Positions 54,242 to 63,586 of a stretch of DNA of 64,000 bases are shown piece by piece; within the stretch, counting starts at the first letter, position 1; each line of letters begins with the position of its first letter. The stretch comes from Candidatus Thiodiazotropha sp. (ex Monitilora ramsayi) (lineage in GTDB: Bacteria > Pseudomonadota > Gammaproteobacteria > Chromatiales > Chromatiaceae). The translations under genes and the position numbers were made by a program. Location: positions 1 to 64,000 of the forward strand of contig JAHXIO010000011.1 in assembly GCA_025655595.1 (NCBI GenBank). The letters run 5' to 3'. The notes beneath the pieces are model-generated. The model made no database searches. It saw only the letters and a list, made by a program, of their open reading frames with translations, and was not told the origin of the DNA.

Positions 54242-55552
54242 ATGTGCGTGATCACTATAAAAAACCTTTGTTTCACCTCTGTTTTGTGCCTGATCCTATT
54301 CATATGCTCAGGAACAGCTTTAGCGGACTCAATCACTATAAATGCGGACGAGACTCATAGCACAAGACGCGGGGGCGCTCTTCCCTACATGTTTACGACT
54401 GAGACATTGGGCACTGGATTGGGCATAGGCGGAATCATATCCGGCATATATGAGCCTCAATCCAGCCTTATGGCCACCGTATTCATTACTGACAATGACT
54501 CCTGGTTGATTGCAGGAGGATTGAATAATGTACGTTTTGATTCGCTTGATCGATGGTTCTTCGATATCTATATCCAAGACAGCCATTATACTGACCAACG
54601 GTTCTACGACAGCGCCCATCGTTCAACGACCGAGCGCGCAGGTTTCAACGACTCATCAGAAGACGATTACGTTTTCGGAATCAGTGATGATATTCATCTG
54701 GAATTGACTGCCCGTTATCCTCTACCGATTGGTGTAGCTAAAAATGAACCTCTGACGACTTATAAGACCAGAGATGGCTTGCTTGTCTCAGAGCCACAAG
54801 GGGGTGGCGAGTGGAATCCATTGACCAGTGGGAAGACGACACTCAGATTTCGTTATTTTTATCGCTACAGAAATCTACAACAAATAGAACAGGAGAACCT
54901 ACTTTCTTCAAGTACGAATGGGATATCAGTGCGGTTGGATTATGACAACACAGACTTTCTTCCAAATCCCAGCCGCGGCAGCCGACAAAAAATCATAATC
55001 ACCCGAGATTTTGGCTGGTTCAACAGCAGCACCAGCTGGACCAATATTGAACTGGATGCAAGTAAATATATTGATTTGGGGACATCTGACTGGTTCAGGC
55101 ATCAAGTATTGGCCATGAACTTTTGGACCTCATATACGCCCAGCTGGGATCTTGACCAAGATACAGGCAGAATCAATCATCGGTCGCCACCAGGCTATGG
55201 GGCATTTCTCGGAGGATTTGACAGGCTACGGGCATTTCCAACGAGCCGTTTCCAGGATAAATCTGCCGTCTATTATGGGATGGAATTGCGACTGATACCC
55301 AAGATCAACGGATTGAATACATGGCCATTACTGAAACACTTTGAGATCGACTGGTGGCAATTTGCGACCTTTGTGGAAGCAGGTCGAGTTGGCCCTGATT
55401 ACGATGCAGATCTCTTCACAAAAGATCTGAAATGGAACCTGGGCCTGAGTTTTAGAATCATGGCCTTCCAACAGCCTCTGCGGTTGGACTGGGCCGTGTC
55501 TGAAGAGGATTATGCTATCTGGGCCATGTACAGCCAGCCATTTTCTCGATAA
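54242..55552 (+). CDS. BamA/TamA-type outer membrane beta-barrel protein without POTRA domains
   Basis: This 436-residue protein has a signal peptide (residues 1-29). Nearly all the rest is a beta-barrel of the Omp85/D15 class, with alternating hydrophobic strands, the Ser-Arg-Gly-Ser-Arg-Gln segment near residue 245 and the Gly-Gly-Phe-Asp-Arg-Leu-Arg-Ala-Phe block near residue 325, close to the conserved (V/I)RGF-type loop. It ends Gln-Pro-Phe-Ser-Arg, not the usual Phe. No POTRA region is present, so it may be a transporter or surface antigen rather than an assembly factor. Confidence 0.85.
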   Translation: MCVITIKNLCFTSVLCLILFICSGTALADSITINADETHSTRRGGALPYMFTTETLGTGLGIGGIISGIYEPQSSLMATVFITDNDSWLIAGGLNNVRFDSLDRWFFDIYIQDSHYTDQRFYDSAHRSTTERAGFNDSSEDDYVFGISDDIHLELTARYPLPIGVAKNEPLTTYKTRDGLLVSEPQGGGEWNPLTSGKTTLRFRYFYRYRNLQQIEQENLLSSSTNGISVRLDYDNTDFLPNPSRGSRQKIIITRDFGWFNSSTSWTNIELDASKYIDLGTSDWFRHQVLAMNFWTSYTPSWDLDQDTGRINHRSPPGYGAFLGGFDRLRAFPTSRFQDKSAVYYGMELRLIPKINGLNTWPLLKHFEIDWWQFATFVEAGRVGPDYDADLFTKDLKWNLGLSFRIMAFQQPLRLDWAVSEEDYAIWAMYSQPFSR

Positions 55553-55759
55553 ATGGCTTTTTACAAACGCTGGCTACTGCTCTTAGTCGTTTTACCCCTA
55601 TGAAAGAAAGATATTCACCGAGTATTTAGACTTCTATTACTTGACCCAGATGAGGCTTTTCTAGGGAGGTATATACTAAGTACTTAGTTGAAAGCGGCTA
55701 TTTATAATAATTCCTATTCAACGAATACGGATCAGAATAATCTCAAATAGTAAAAAATT
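55553..55759. promoter_or_regulatory. Spacer with a perfect palindrome before the Na/Pi gene
   Basis: ACTAAGTACTTAGT at 55675-55688 is a perfect 14-base palindrome, about 70 bases before the gene start. It could be an operator. No Pho-box is seen. Confidence 0.4.
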
Positions 55760-57562
55760 ATGAAAAACTTACAACATCTTACGCGAAAACCCCTCTCCAA
55801 AAGATATTGGATAGCCCTATTACTCACAGGGTCTGCTTTTGGGCTGCTATCCGTACCAGTTTTAGCCGAAACAGTTGCTGGCGGCGATGAGATCGACTGG
55901 TTCAGACTGGGGATGGGGTTGTTCGGCGGCCTGGCGATGTTCTTGTTCGGTATGGACCAGATGTCAGAAGGACTGAAGGCGGCAGCTGGAGATACACTTA
56001 AAGAGATCCTGGGACGGTTGACAAAGAACCGTTTTTTAGGCGCTGTAACCGGAGCTTTCGTAACAGCCGTCCTCAACTCATCATCCGTCACCACTGTGCT
56101 GGTAGTCGGGTTCATCTCTGCGGGTTTCATGACACTGGCCCAGTCGGTAGGTGTCATTATGGGCGCCAATATCGGCAGCACCTTCACGGCTCAGATTGTC
56201 GCCTTCAATGTAACCCAGTACGCCTTGGTAATGGTTGCGATAGGCTTCTTCATGCTTTTTGCAGGCAAGAGAGAGAACACACAGCACTATGGCTCCATGG
56301 TGATGGGGCTGGGTCTGGTCTTCTACGGGATGGGCGTCATGGGTGAGTCAATGGAACCCCTCCGCAGCTATCAGCCCTTCCTGGATCTGATGATAAGCAT
56401 GGAGAAACCGGCTCTGGGCATTCTGGTCGGCGCTGTATTCACTGGCCTCGTACAGTCCTCCGCCGCCACCACCGGCATAGCCATCGTGATGGCTACGGAG
56501 GGACTGATTTCCCTGCCAGCAGGTATTGCACTGGCCTTTGGTGCCAATATTGGCACTTGCGTAACCGCCATACTGGCAGCGCTCGGCAAACCGGTAGAAG
56601 CCGTACGAGCGGCCGTGGTGCATGTCTTGTTTAATATTGCTGGCGTCCTGGTCTGGGTAATGTTTATTCCTCAGTTAGTCGACATTATTGTCTCTATCTC
56701 ACCCAGCGCACCGGAGCTGTCCGGGAAAGAACGCATGGCTGCAGAGGTGCCACGACAGATCGCCAATGCCCATACCGTATTCAATATCGCCAACACGCTG
56801 TTATTCATAAGCTTTACCACCTTATTTGCGCGAGTGGCTGAGAAGCTGGTGCCAGCACGGCCCGTGGAGAAGAAGACGATCATCACGCCTCGTTATCTCG
56901 ATAATGAGTTGATCACGGTGCCATCCATGGCTCTGGAACGGGTTCGCCTTGAGATTGGCCACATGGGCGAGATCATCAATGATATGTTTTCAACACTGAG
57001 AGAAGGTGTGGAAACAAGGGACATGGCCAAGTGCGACAGTGTCCTGAAGATGGACGACAAAGTGGATATTCTGCATGAGGCCATCTTTGAATTTCTAAGT
57101 GACATACGCAAGGAGCCGCTGACGGATCATCAGAGCGATGAATTTCAGGTATTGATGAGCGCCACAATTAATCTAGAGAATCTTGCGGATGTATTGGAGA
57201 CGGAACTGGTTAGCATAGGCAAGGCGATTATTAATCAGGGGATCAGGCCCACTGAGGTTGCAGAAGCGCTACTGCGTGATCTGGGTAACAAAGTACAACT
57301 ATCCATTGCGAATGTGGTTAAAGCAGTGCGAGAAGATGACCAGAAGGCGGCTGAGGAGGTGATCATCATAAAGGATGAAGTACGACGAATTGCAGAACAG
57401 TTTCTCGCCCACCAGACTGAGTACATCGGCATCTCCGAAGGTAGCCGCCTTGCTCAGCTCAGGCTGGAACTGGAATTACTCGATAAACTACGTCGCATTT
57501 ACACCCTTGCCAAACGTGTGGCCAAGGATTTTGTACCCGAAGAGGTGGCCAATAAAGCCTGA
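55760..57562 (+). CDS. Na+/Pi cotransporter family protein with PhoU-like domain
   Basis: This 600-residue protein has an N-terminal signal-like hydrophobic segment. It has two Na/Pi repeat units: Asn-Ser-Ser-Ser-Val-Thr-Thr-Val with Gly-Ala-Asn-Ile-Gly-Ser-Thr (about residues 110-145), and Gln-Ser-Ser-Ala-Ala-Thr-Thr with Gly-Ala-Asn-Ile-Gly-Thr-Cys (about residues 232-270). A PhoU-like helical domain follows (about 390-595). It likely imports phosphate with sodium; some members export it. The N-terminal Ser-rich substrate loops are intact. No pho regulator is adjacent. Confidence 0.9.
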   Translation: MKNLQHLTRKPLSKRYWIALLLTGSAFGLLSVPVLAETVAGGDEIDWFRLGMGLFGGLAMFLFGMDQMSEGLKAAAGDTLKEILGRLTKNRFLGAVTGAFVTAVLNSSSVTTVLVVGFISAGFMTLAQSVGVIMGANIGSTFTAQIVAFNVTQYALVMVAIGFFMLFAGKRENTQHYGSMVMGLGLVFYGMGVMGESMEPLRSYQPFLDLMISMEKPALGILVGAVFTGLVQSSAATTGIAIVMATEGLISLPAGIALAFGANIGTCVTAILAALGKPVEAVRAAVVHVLFNIAGVLVWVMFIPQLVDIIVSISPSAPELSGKERMAAEVPRQIANAHTVFNIANTLLFISFTTLFARVAEKLVPARPVEKKTIITPRYLDNELITVPSMALERVRLEIGHMGEIINDMFSTLREGVETRDMAKCDSVLKMDDKVDILHEAIFEFLSDIRKEPLTDHQSDEFQVLMSATINLENLADVLETELVSIGKAIINQGIRPTEVAEALLRDLGNKVQLSIANVVKAVREDDQKAAEEVIIIKDEVRRIAEQFLAHQTEYIGISEGSRLAQLRLELELLDKLRRIYTLAKRVAKDFVPEEVANKA

Positions 57563-58023
57563 GATAGCCTATCGAGAAAGCGAGGCCGCCAGCGCTACAA
57601 ACGCTGAAGGAAACCCGAAATAGCGGAGAAGACCCGGGCCAGTGCCTCCCCTGACGCGTCCAGTTGCTCTGTAACCCACAGCGTCTCCGCCCGAGATCAT
57701 TCTATAGAAATAGCTTGATATCCCTGACCGACTCGAGCAGGACGTCTTCATAAAATGATTCACCGAGATAGGTATAGCTGCTCGAGAAGTTCATCAGAGC
57801 AACATAACATATGTTCTGTTTACCCAATTGCATGAAGGATGAGTGAGATAGTCACGTTCATACCCAGTCTTCTGTGAACGATTCAGTCATTTCCAAGCCG
57901 CAGTGAAGATTGGCATGATCTGCATTCTCTTTGGCACCTTGTGCGAGTGTTTTAAGCCACCCCCCTTGCTACCTTTTACTCAAGAAACTGAAACATCCAG
58001 GCTAGCAATCAAGAGGCACAACC
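57563..58023. other. Spacer holding the selO relic
   Basis: Apart from the reverse-strand relic at 57702-57794 and its upstream side to about 57852, I see no gene. The last 170 bases should contain the promoter of the SDR gene. Confidence 0.5.
57702..57794 (-). pseudogene. Relic of a second selO 5' end
   Basis: The reverse strand reads Met-Asn-Phe-Ser-Ser-Ser-Tyr-Thr-Tyr-Leu-Gly-Glu-Ser-Phe-Tyr-Glu-Asp-Val, then a stop after 30 residues. It matches the intact SelO N-terminus (Met-Lys-Leu-Ser-Asn-Ser-Tyr-Glu-Arg-Leu-Gly-Asp-Ile-Phe-Tyr-Glu-Thr-Val) residue for residue in register. The DNA upstream, including the segment ATGAAGGATGAGTGAGATAG, also resembles the selO upstream side. The rest of selO is missing here. 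Confidence 0.8.
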
Positions 58024-58923
58024 ATGACACAGTCTTACTGGGATACAGACGACATTGCTGACCAAACCGATAGACAGGTGGTGATCACCGGCGCGACCAG
58101 CGGCATTGGAAGAGAGGCAGCCCGTATACTGGCAGGTAAAAATGCATCGGTCACTATCGGTGCTCGAAACCTGCAAAAAGCTGAAGACGTTGTCGATAAG
58201 ATTCGCAACGAATTCCCGAGTGCAGATCTCTCTGTCCGAGAACTCGATCTGTCGAACCTGGCGTCGGTCGCTCGATTTGCCGGTTCCATTATCAGCGATT
58301 TCAACCGGCTCGATGTATTGATAAACAATGCCGGGATCATGATGTGCCCACATTCGAAGACAGAAGACGGATTCGAGATCCAGATGGGAACCAATCACTT
58401 GGGTCACTTCGCCTTAACGGGACACCTCCTGCCACTTTTGCAAAAAACAGCAGGGGCACGAATCGTTGTACTGTCCAGCCTGGCTCACAAGATGGGCAAT
58501 ATCGATTTCAACGATCTGAATTGGGAACAGCGAAAGTACAACACCAACACAGCCTATGGCGACAGTAAACTGGCCAATCTTCTCTTTGCCTACGAGCTGG
58601 CCCGCAAATTGGAACAGTTTGACAACAACCCTCTGGTAACAGCCGCGCATCCGGGATGGACCGGCACCGATCTGCAACGCCATTCCGGTTTAATCAGCTT
58701 TTTGAACCGCTTTTTCGCTCAGGGGGTTGATATGGGCGCCCTGCCGACCCTCAGAGCCGGATTTGACAGTGAAGCCCAATCGGGGAGTTTCTACGGGCCT
58801 TCCAGGTTCTTCGAGATGCACGGCAACCCGATTAAAGTCAAGTCAAATGGGCGGTCACATGACCAACAGGCTGCGAGAGAACTCTGGCAGCAGTCAGAAA
58901 AGCTAACTGGCGTCATTTATTAA
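58024..58923 (+). CDS. Short-chain dehydrogenase/reductase
   Basis: This 299-residue classical-type SDR has the cofactor loop Thr-Gly-Ala-Thr-Ser-Gly-Ile-Gly near residue 22, Asn-Asn-Ala-Gly near 101, catalytic Ser in Val-Val-Leu-Ser-Ser-Leu, and Tyr-Gly-Asp-Ser-Lys (the Tyr-x3-Lys pair) near 180. Closest in pattern to the retinol-dehydrogenase/protochlorophyllide-reductase-like group. The substrate cannot be inferred, and the gene is isolated between two long spacers. Confidence 0.92.
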   Translation: MTQSYWDTDDIADQTDRQVVITGATSGIGREAARILAGKNASVTIGARNLQKAEDVVDKIRNEFPSADLSVRELDLSNLASVARFAGSIISDFNRLDVLINNAGIMMCPHSKTEDGFEIQMGTNHLGHFALTGHLLPLLQKTAGARIVVLSSLAHKMGNIDFNDLNWEQRKYNTNTAYGDSKLANLLFAYELARKLEQFDNNPLVTAAHPGWTGTDLQRHSGLISFLNRFFAQGVDMGALPTLRAGFDSEAQSGSFYGPSRFFEMHGNPIKVKSNGRSHDQQAARELWQQSEKLTGVIY

Positions 58924-59025
58924 GAGATCGACAACGAAGAGATATCGATAAACCTCAGACTACTCATGGACACTGGGTATCTTTTCAGTTAGCGCTGAGC
59001 GCAGGACCATCAATATCAGAACCGC

Positions 59026-59469
59026 TCATGAAAACGACTTTCTCAAAGCCACCAAACGCGTCAATGACCAGCCCTGCTTTTGATAAAAATCCAAAGCGGG
59101 TTGGTTGTCCCGATCGGCAAGAAGCTGCATTCTCGTTGCACCTTGGCTCTCAGCCCAGCTCAGCAGATGGTCCATGAGCTTGTGGCCGATCCCTCCGCCG
59201 CGATATGGCTCACTCACCACCACATCCTCTATCACTCCGGAACGACCACCCTCCGCGGTTGAAACAACTAGCTGCAGCGTGGCCATGCCTGCAATCTCAT
59301 CCCCCTCTTCAGCCACGACCACCAACGCACCCGGCGAATCGATCAACAATTGAAGTCCACGGCGTTGCTTCTCCCTATCGGGTGAGAAGTCCTGTTCAAT
59401 GGTGAAGAGTTGATCCAGCAACAGCGACATTGCGTCGATGTCCGTTGCTGTTGCCTGTCGAATGTTCAT
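59026..59469 (-). CDS. GNAT-family N-acetyltransferase
   Basis: This 147-residue protein starts at the ATG at 59469; a longer frame adds 41 non-family residues. It has the GNAT acetyl-CoA loop in Glu-Pro-Tyr-Arg-Gly-Gly-Gly-Ile-Gly-His near residue 90, preceded by the beta-4 strand Gly-Val-Ile-Glu-Asp-Val-Val-Val. It transfers acetyl groups to an unknown amine. The neighbouring genes give no hint. Confidence 0.92.
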   Translation of the reverse strand: MNIRQATATDIDAMSLLLDQLFTIEQDFSPDREKQRRGLQLLIDSPGALVVVAEEGDEIAGMATLQLVVSTAEGGRSGVIEDVVVSEPYRGGGIGHKLMDHLLSWAESQGATRMQLLADRDNQPALDFYQKQGWSLTRLVALRKSFS

Positions 59470-59962
59470 GCTTGTGAGGGTGTATATTTCTCTCTGTCTA
59501 ACGCCAGCATACCGACAATAGCACCAGTGGTATACACATCTCACTACCGGATGAAAACATCTGGGGGAACCACCCCACAACTCTCGTGACAAAACAAGAT
59601 TAGAGACATAGCCTAGAGATTCTCCAATGTATTGCCGCTGTAATTATCTATCTTTTGTATTACATGAGGTTAGAGCACAACAATAAGGCCTGCTTCACTA
59701 GATGGCTGAAATAGTCGCGATTTCGGGATTCATAAATAGAGACCCGTAAAAAATTCCAAAACCGGGCCAACTAAACACACACATTTGTCATGTTTTAATA
59801 ACCCCCCTCTCAACGAACAATGTAATGATTATACGTTCTACATTTTTCACCCCTACACTACTTGCGACATGGCAAAGGGAGTCCCAGCAGTTTTTTACTT
59901 AGCTAGTATGTAAAAATAGTCAGGTTCCTATGAACGCATTGATGATATCTCGGAGATAACGC
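59470..59962. other. Spacer before the molybdenum hydroxylase cluster
   Basis: This is A/T-rich from about 59640 and should contain the promoter of the ior-type operon. No gene or strong dyad was found. GGAGATAAC just before 59963 is the ribosome site of the next gene. Confidence 0.45.
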
Positions 59963-60418
59963 ATGCAGACACTCACGATAAACGGCATCGATCATCAATT
60001 CGACGCACCGGATGACATGCCCCTGCTCTGGGTCATTCGTGACCTGATCGGTCTGAAAGGGACCAAATACGGTTGTGGTATCGGGCAATGTGGCGCTTGT
60101 ACTGTACTGATCGACGGGGTGGCACAAAGATCCTGTATGGTGCCCGTCTCAAGCATCACTGGACTCAAGATCACTACGATCGAGGGGGCTGATGATGCCA
60201 CTGCCCGGGCCGTTCGGACTGCATGGCAAGAACTTGCCGTACCTCAGTGCGGCTACTGTCAATCCGGTCAGATCATGGCGGCCACAGACCTGCTGTCACG
60301 CAACCCAAACCCAAGCGATGAGGAGATCTCCAATCAGATGGGCAGCACGATCTGCCGCTGCTGTACCTACCATCGCGTCAAACTTGCCGTTCGCCGTGCA
60401 GCGGATACGTTGGCCTAA
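59963..60418 (+). CDS. iorA: (2Fe-2S) subunit of an isoquinoline 1-oxidoreductase-type hydroxylase
   Basis: This 151-residue small subunit of the xanthine oxidase family carries both iron-sulfur sites. The plant-type ferredoxin Cys set is in Gly-Cys-Gly-Ile-Gly-Gln-Cys-Gly-Ala-Cys near residue 40, with a fourth Cys about 20 residues later. The helical site has Cys-Gly-Tyr-Cys and Cys-Arg-Cys-Cys near residues 98 and 133. It transfers electrons from the molybdenum subunit to an acceptor. It has no export signal and is presumably carried out with its Tat-bearing partner, which starts 16 bases downstream. Confidence 0.9.
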   Translation: MQTLTINGIDHQFDAPDDMPLLWVIRDLIGLKGTKYGCGIGQCGACTVLIDGVAQRSCMVPVSSITGLKITTIEGADDATARAVRTAWQELAVPQCGYCQSGQIMAATDLLSRNPNPSDEEISNQMGSTICRCCTYHRVKLAVRRAADTLA

Positions 60419-60434
60419 GCCGGAGGATCTGGAG

Positions 60435-62627
60435 ATGAAAAAAGCACAGCCAATCAACGTCTCACGCCGCCACTTTATTGCCGCCGGTCTCACAGCCGGT
60501 GCCGGCCTCACGCTCGGCCTTGCGATACCGGGTATAGCCAAATCGGAAGAGACCGGCCCAGGCCTCGCCGGGAGCGACCAGGCCGATAGTACACTGGCGC
60601 CCAACGCCTTTGTGCGCATTGGTACTGATGATCAAGTCACCGTCATCGCAAAACATCTGGAGATGGGCCAAGGTACCCACACCGGGATGGCAACGCTGGT
60701 CGCAGAGGAACTCGATGCCCGCTGGTCTCAGATCGAAGTGGTCGCCGCACCGGCGGACGCCAATCGTTACAACAATCTGCTGTGGGGGCCTGTCCAGGGA
60801 ACCGGCGGCAGTACCGCCATCGCCAATGCCTATGAGCAAATGCGGAAAGCCGGTGCCGCGGCGCGTGCAATGTTGGTCACTGCGGCTGCAGCGCGTTGGC
60901 AGGTCTCTGAAGAGACGATTACGGTCCGCAAAGGCGTCGTCAGTCATGAAGCCAGCGGCAGACGAGCCAGTTTCGGCGAACTGGCTGAAGAGGCTGCCGC
61001 ATTGCCGGTTCCCGATGCAGTCCTGCTCAAATCGCCTGACGAGTTCCATTTGATCGGTAAAGATGTGGTGCGCAAGGATGTCGGCGTAAAAACCGACGGC
61101 AGCGCCTTGTTTACACAAGATGTGGAACGTCCGGGCATGCTGGTCGCCGTCGTTACCCACCCACCGCGTTTTGGCGCGACGGTAAAGTCGCTCGATGACA
61201 GTGCGGCGCTTAAACAAACCGGTGTACGTGGTGTTGTACAGATCAGCTCCGGTGTCGCTGTGCTCGGGGATCACACCTGGTCTGCACTTCAGGGTCGTAA
61301 GGCACTGCGGGTGGAGTGGGATGAAACGAATGCAATGCAAATAGGCAGTGATGAGATTTTTGCCGACTATCTGCGTCGCCTTGACGAGCCGGGTGTCACC
61401 GCGCGGACTGATGGCGATGCCGACGCACTATTAAGTGGCAGTGGAAAAGTGTTGAGTACCGATTACCGTTTTCCTTTCCTGGCTCACGCAGCAATGGAGC
61501 CACTGAATTGCGTCATCGAACAGCATGACGACGGTAGTGTCGAGCTCTGGTATGGCGCTCAGATTCAGACCATGGACCAGGGAGTCGTTGCCAAGACCCT
61601 TGGGATCGAGCCGAGCAAGGTCCGCATCAATACACTTTTCGCGGGTGGCTCATTTGGACGCCGGGCCAATCCCGCCGCCGATTATGTGCGTGAAGCCGCC
61701 GAGATCCTGAAGGCGACCGGCGGCAAAGTACCCATCAAGCTGGTCTGGTCGCGGGAAGATGATACACAGGGCGGCTGGTATCGTCCCGCTTACATGCACC
61801 GCATAGAGGCCATTCTCGACGACAACGGATTACCCAAAGCCTGGCGCAACCGGATTGTGGGACAGTCGATTGCCGCCGGAACAGCCTTCGAGGAAGTCAT
61901 GGTAAAGAACGGCGTGGATGGCACTTCGGTGGAAGGTGCGGCCAACCTGCCATATGCTATTCCGAACTTGAAGGTGGAGCTGCAAAGCACAAAGCTACCG
62001 ATACCGATTCAGTGGTGGCGATCTGTCGGCTCGACACATACCGCATTCGCTACCGAAACCTTCATCGATCAACTTTCGCATGAGGCAGGTATCGACCCAG
62101 TCGAATACCGACGTCAGCTGTTGAAGGAGCATCCACGCCATCTCGGTGTACTCGATCTTGCCGTCAGGCAGAGCCAATGGGGTCAACCTATTTCATCGAA
62201 TCGAGCTCGCGGTGTCGCCGTACATGAATCCTTCAACTCCTATGTCGCCATGGTCGCTGAAGTCACAGTCAACGATGACAAGAGCTATACGGTCGATCGT
62301 GTCGACGTTGCCGTCGATTGTGGTATCGCAGTCAATCCCGATATCATCCGGGCACAAATGGAAGGCGGCCTCGGATTCGGTTTGAGTGCTGTGCTGACAA
62401 GTGAGATCACGATAGACAATGGCGCAGTAGTACAATCAAACTTTCACGACTACACCGTACTTCGCGCCAACCAGATGCCGGACATCAGGGTACATATCGT
62501 CCCATCCGCTGAAGCACCAACCGGGGTGGGTGAGCCCGCAACGCCGGTGATCGGCCCTGCCGTGGCAAACGCACTCTCATCCCTGACCGGCAAGACCTAT
62601 CACCAGTTACCCATTCGAGCAGCATGA
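60435..62627 (+). CDS. iorB: Molybdopterin-binding subunit of an isoquinoline 1-oxidoreductase/aldehyde oxidase-type enzyme
   Basis: This 730-residue protein starts at the ATG at 60435 with GGAG upstream; the reading frame runs further back without a site. A Tat signal, Val-Ser-Arg-Arg-His-Phe-Ile near residue 10, is followed by Ala-Gly-Leu-Thr-Ala-Gly. It shows the IorB pattern, including Gly-Ser-Thr-His-Thr-Ala-Phe near residue 535 and the catalytic-Glu region Gly-Val-Gly-Glu-Pro-Ala-Thr near residue 698. It hydroxylates a heterocycle or oxidises an aldehyde in the periplasm; the substrate is unknown. The stop overlaps xdhC by four bases. Confidence 0.9.
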   Translation: MKKAQPINVSRRHFIAAGLTAGAGLTLGLAIPGIAKSEETGPGLAGSDQADSTLAPNAFVRIGTDDQVTVIAKHLEMGQGTHTGMATLVAEELDARWSQIEVVAAPADANRYNNLLWGPVQGTGGSTAIANAYEQMRKAGAAARAMLVTAAAARWQVSEETITVRKGVVSHEASGRRASFGELAEEAAALPVPDAVLLKSPDEFHLIGKDVVRKDVGVKTDGSALFTQDVERPGMLVAVVTHPPRFGATVKSLDDSAALKQTGVRGVVQISSGVAVLGDHTWSALQGRKALRVEWDETNAMQIGSDEIFADYLRRLDEPGVTARTDGDADALLSGSGKVLSTDYRFPFLAHAAMEPLNCVIEQHDDGSVELWYGAQIQTMDQGVVAKTLGIEPSKVRINTLFAGGSFGRRANPAADYVREAAEILKATGGKVPIKLVWSREDDTQGGWYRPAYMHRIEAILDDNGLPKAWRNRIVGQSIAAGTAFEEVMVKNGVDGTSVEGAANLPYAIPNLKVELQSTKLPIPIQWWRSVGSTHTAFATETFIDQLSHEAGIDPVEYRRQLLKEHPRHLGVLDLAVRQSQWGQPISSNRARGVAVHESFNSYVAMVAEVTVNDDKSYTVDRVDVAVDCGIAVNPDIIRAQMEGGLGFGLSAVLTSEITIDNGAVVQSNFHDYTVLRANQMPDIRVHIVPSAEAPTGVGEPATPVIGPAVANALSSLTGKTYHQLPIRAA

Positions 62628-63586
62628 GTGAACATACTTCCGATTACGGGAGCGATTTTGAAGTACTGAGCGCCCTGAACAGCTGGACCGAGAATGGCGA
62701 TACCGGCGCTCTGGTGACAGTACTGAGAACCTGGGGATCATCGCCGCGACCGCCAGGTTCTCTACTCGCCATTCGTCAACGTGACGGAGAGATGGCGGGG
62801 TCGGTCTCCGGCGGTTGTGTCGAGGCCGACCTGGTTGATCGCTATCTCAATCGACAACTGGCCGATTGCCCGACGACACTTGATTACGGTGTCGACCCGG
62901 CGGGGAGCGCTCGCTTCGGACTACCCTGCGGTGGACAGCTGGAGCTGTTGGTTGAAGAACCGAAAGCGGATGCGCTGCAGCCGATAATCGATGCCATGGC
63001 GCAAGGTCGTCTCGTAGAGCGCCGTGTCTCCCTGTCGACGGGAAAAGCCAGTCTTCATCAGCCGGGCGGTGAGGAGGAGTTCCTACTCCGTGACGCCACT
63101 GTCTATAAGCGCTTCGGACCCCATTGGCAGCTGCTCCTCATCGGCGCAGGACAGATTGCCGACAACCTGTCACGCATCGCCTTGACCCTCGGCTTCGGCA
63201 TCCTGGTTTGTGATCCGCGAGAGTCTTTTACCTGTCACATCGAGGGTGTAAAGCTGTCTCGTGACATGCCGGACGACAAGGTCAATGATCTGCGCGATCA
63301 ACATCGCACTGCGATAATCACGTTGGCACATGATCCCAAGTTGGACGATATGGCCTTGATGGAGGCATTAAGGGGAGATTTTTTCTATGTTGGCGCACTC
63401 GGCTCAAAGCGGACATCCGCAGCCCGCAACAAACGCCTTTTAAGCCTTGGCCTGTCTGAGAGACAGATAGAGACATTGCGGGCACCAGTCGGTATCGACA
63501 TCGGCAGCCAGACGCCCCCTGAAATTGCTGTGGCAATCGCTGCCGACCTGGTTGCGGCGCGCCATGGCGTCAAGTCATCTCAATGA
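62624..63586 (+). CDS. XdhC-family molybdenum cofactor insertion protein
   Basis: This 320-residue protein binds and protects the sulfurated molybdenum cofactor and passes it to the apo-hydroxylase. The N-terminal domain has Ser-Val-Ser-Gly-Gly-Cys-Val-Glu-Ala-Asp near residue 62 with its conserved Cys. The C-terminal domain is a Rossmann fold with Leu-Leu-Ile-Gly-Ala-Gly-Gln-Ile near residue 170 and a final Gly-Ala-Leu-Gly-Ser block. It overlaps both neighbours by four bases, so the four genes form one operon for a periplasmic molybdenum enzyme. Confidence 0.92.
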   Translation: MSEHTSDYGSDFEVLSALNSWTENGDTGALVTVLRTWGSSPRPPGSLLAIRQRDGEMAGSVSGGCVEADLVDRYLNRQLADCPTTLDYGVDPAGSARFGLPCGGQLELLVEEPKADALQPIIDAMAQGRLVERRVSLSTGKASLHQPGGEEEFLLRDATVYKRFGPHWQLLLIGAGQIADNLSRIALTLGFGILVCDPRESFTCHIEGVKLSRDMPDDKVNDLRDQHRTAIITLAHDPKLDDMALMEALRGDFFYVGALGSKRTSAARNKRLLSLGLSERQIETLRAPVGIDIGSQTPPEIAVAIAADLVAARHGVKSSQ

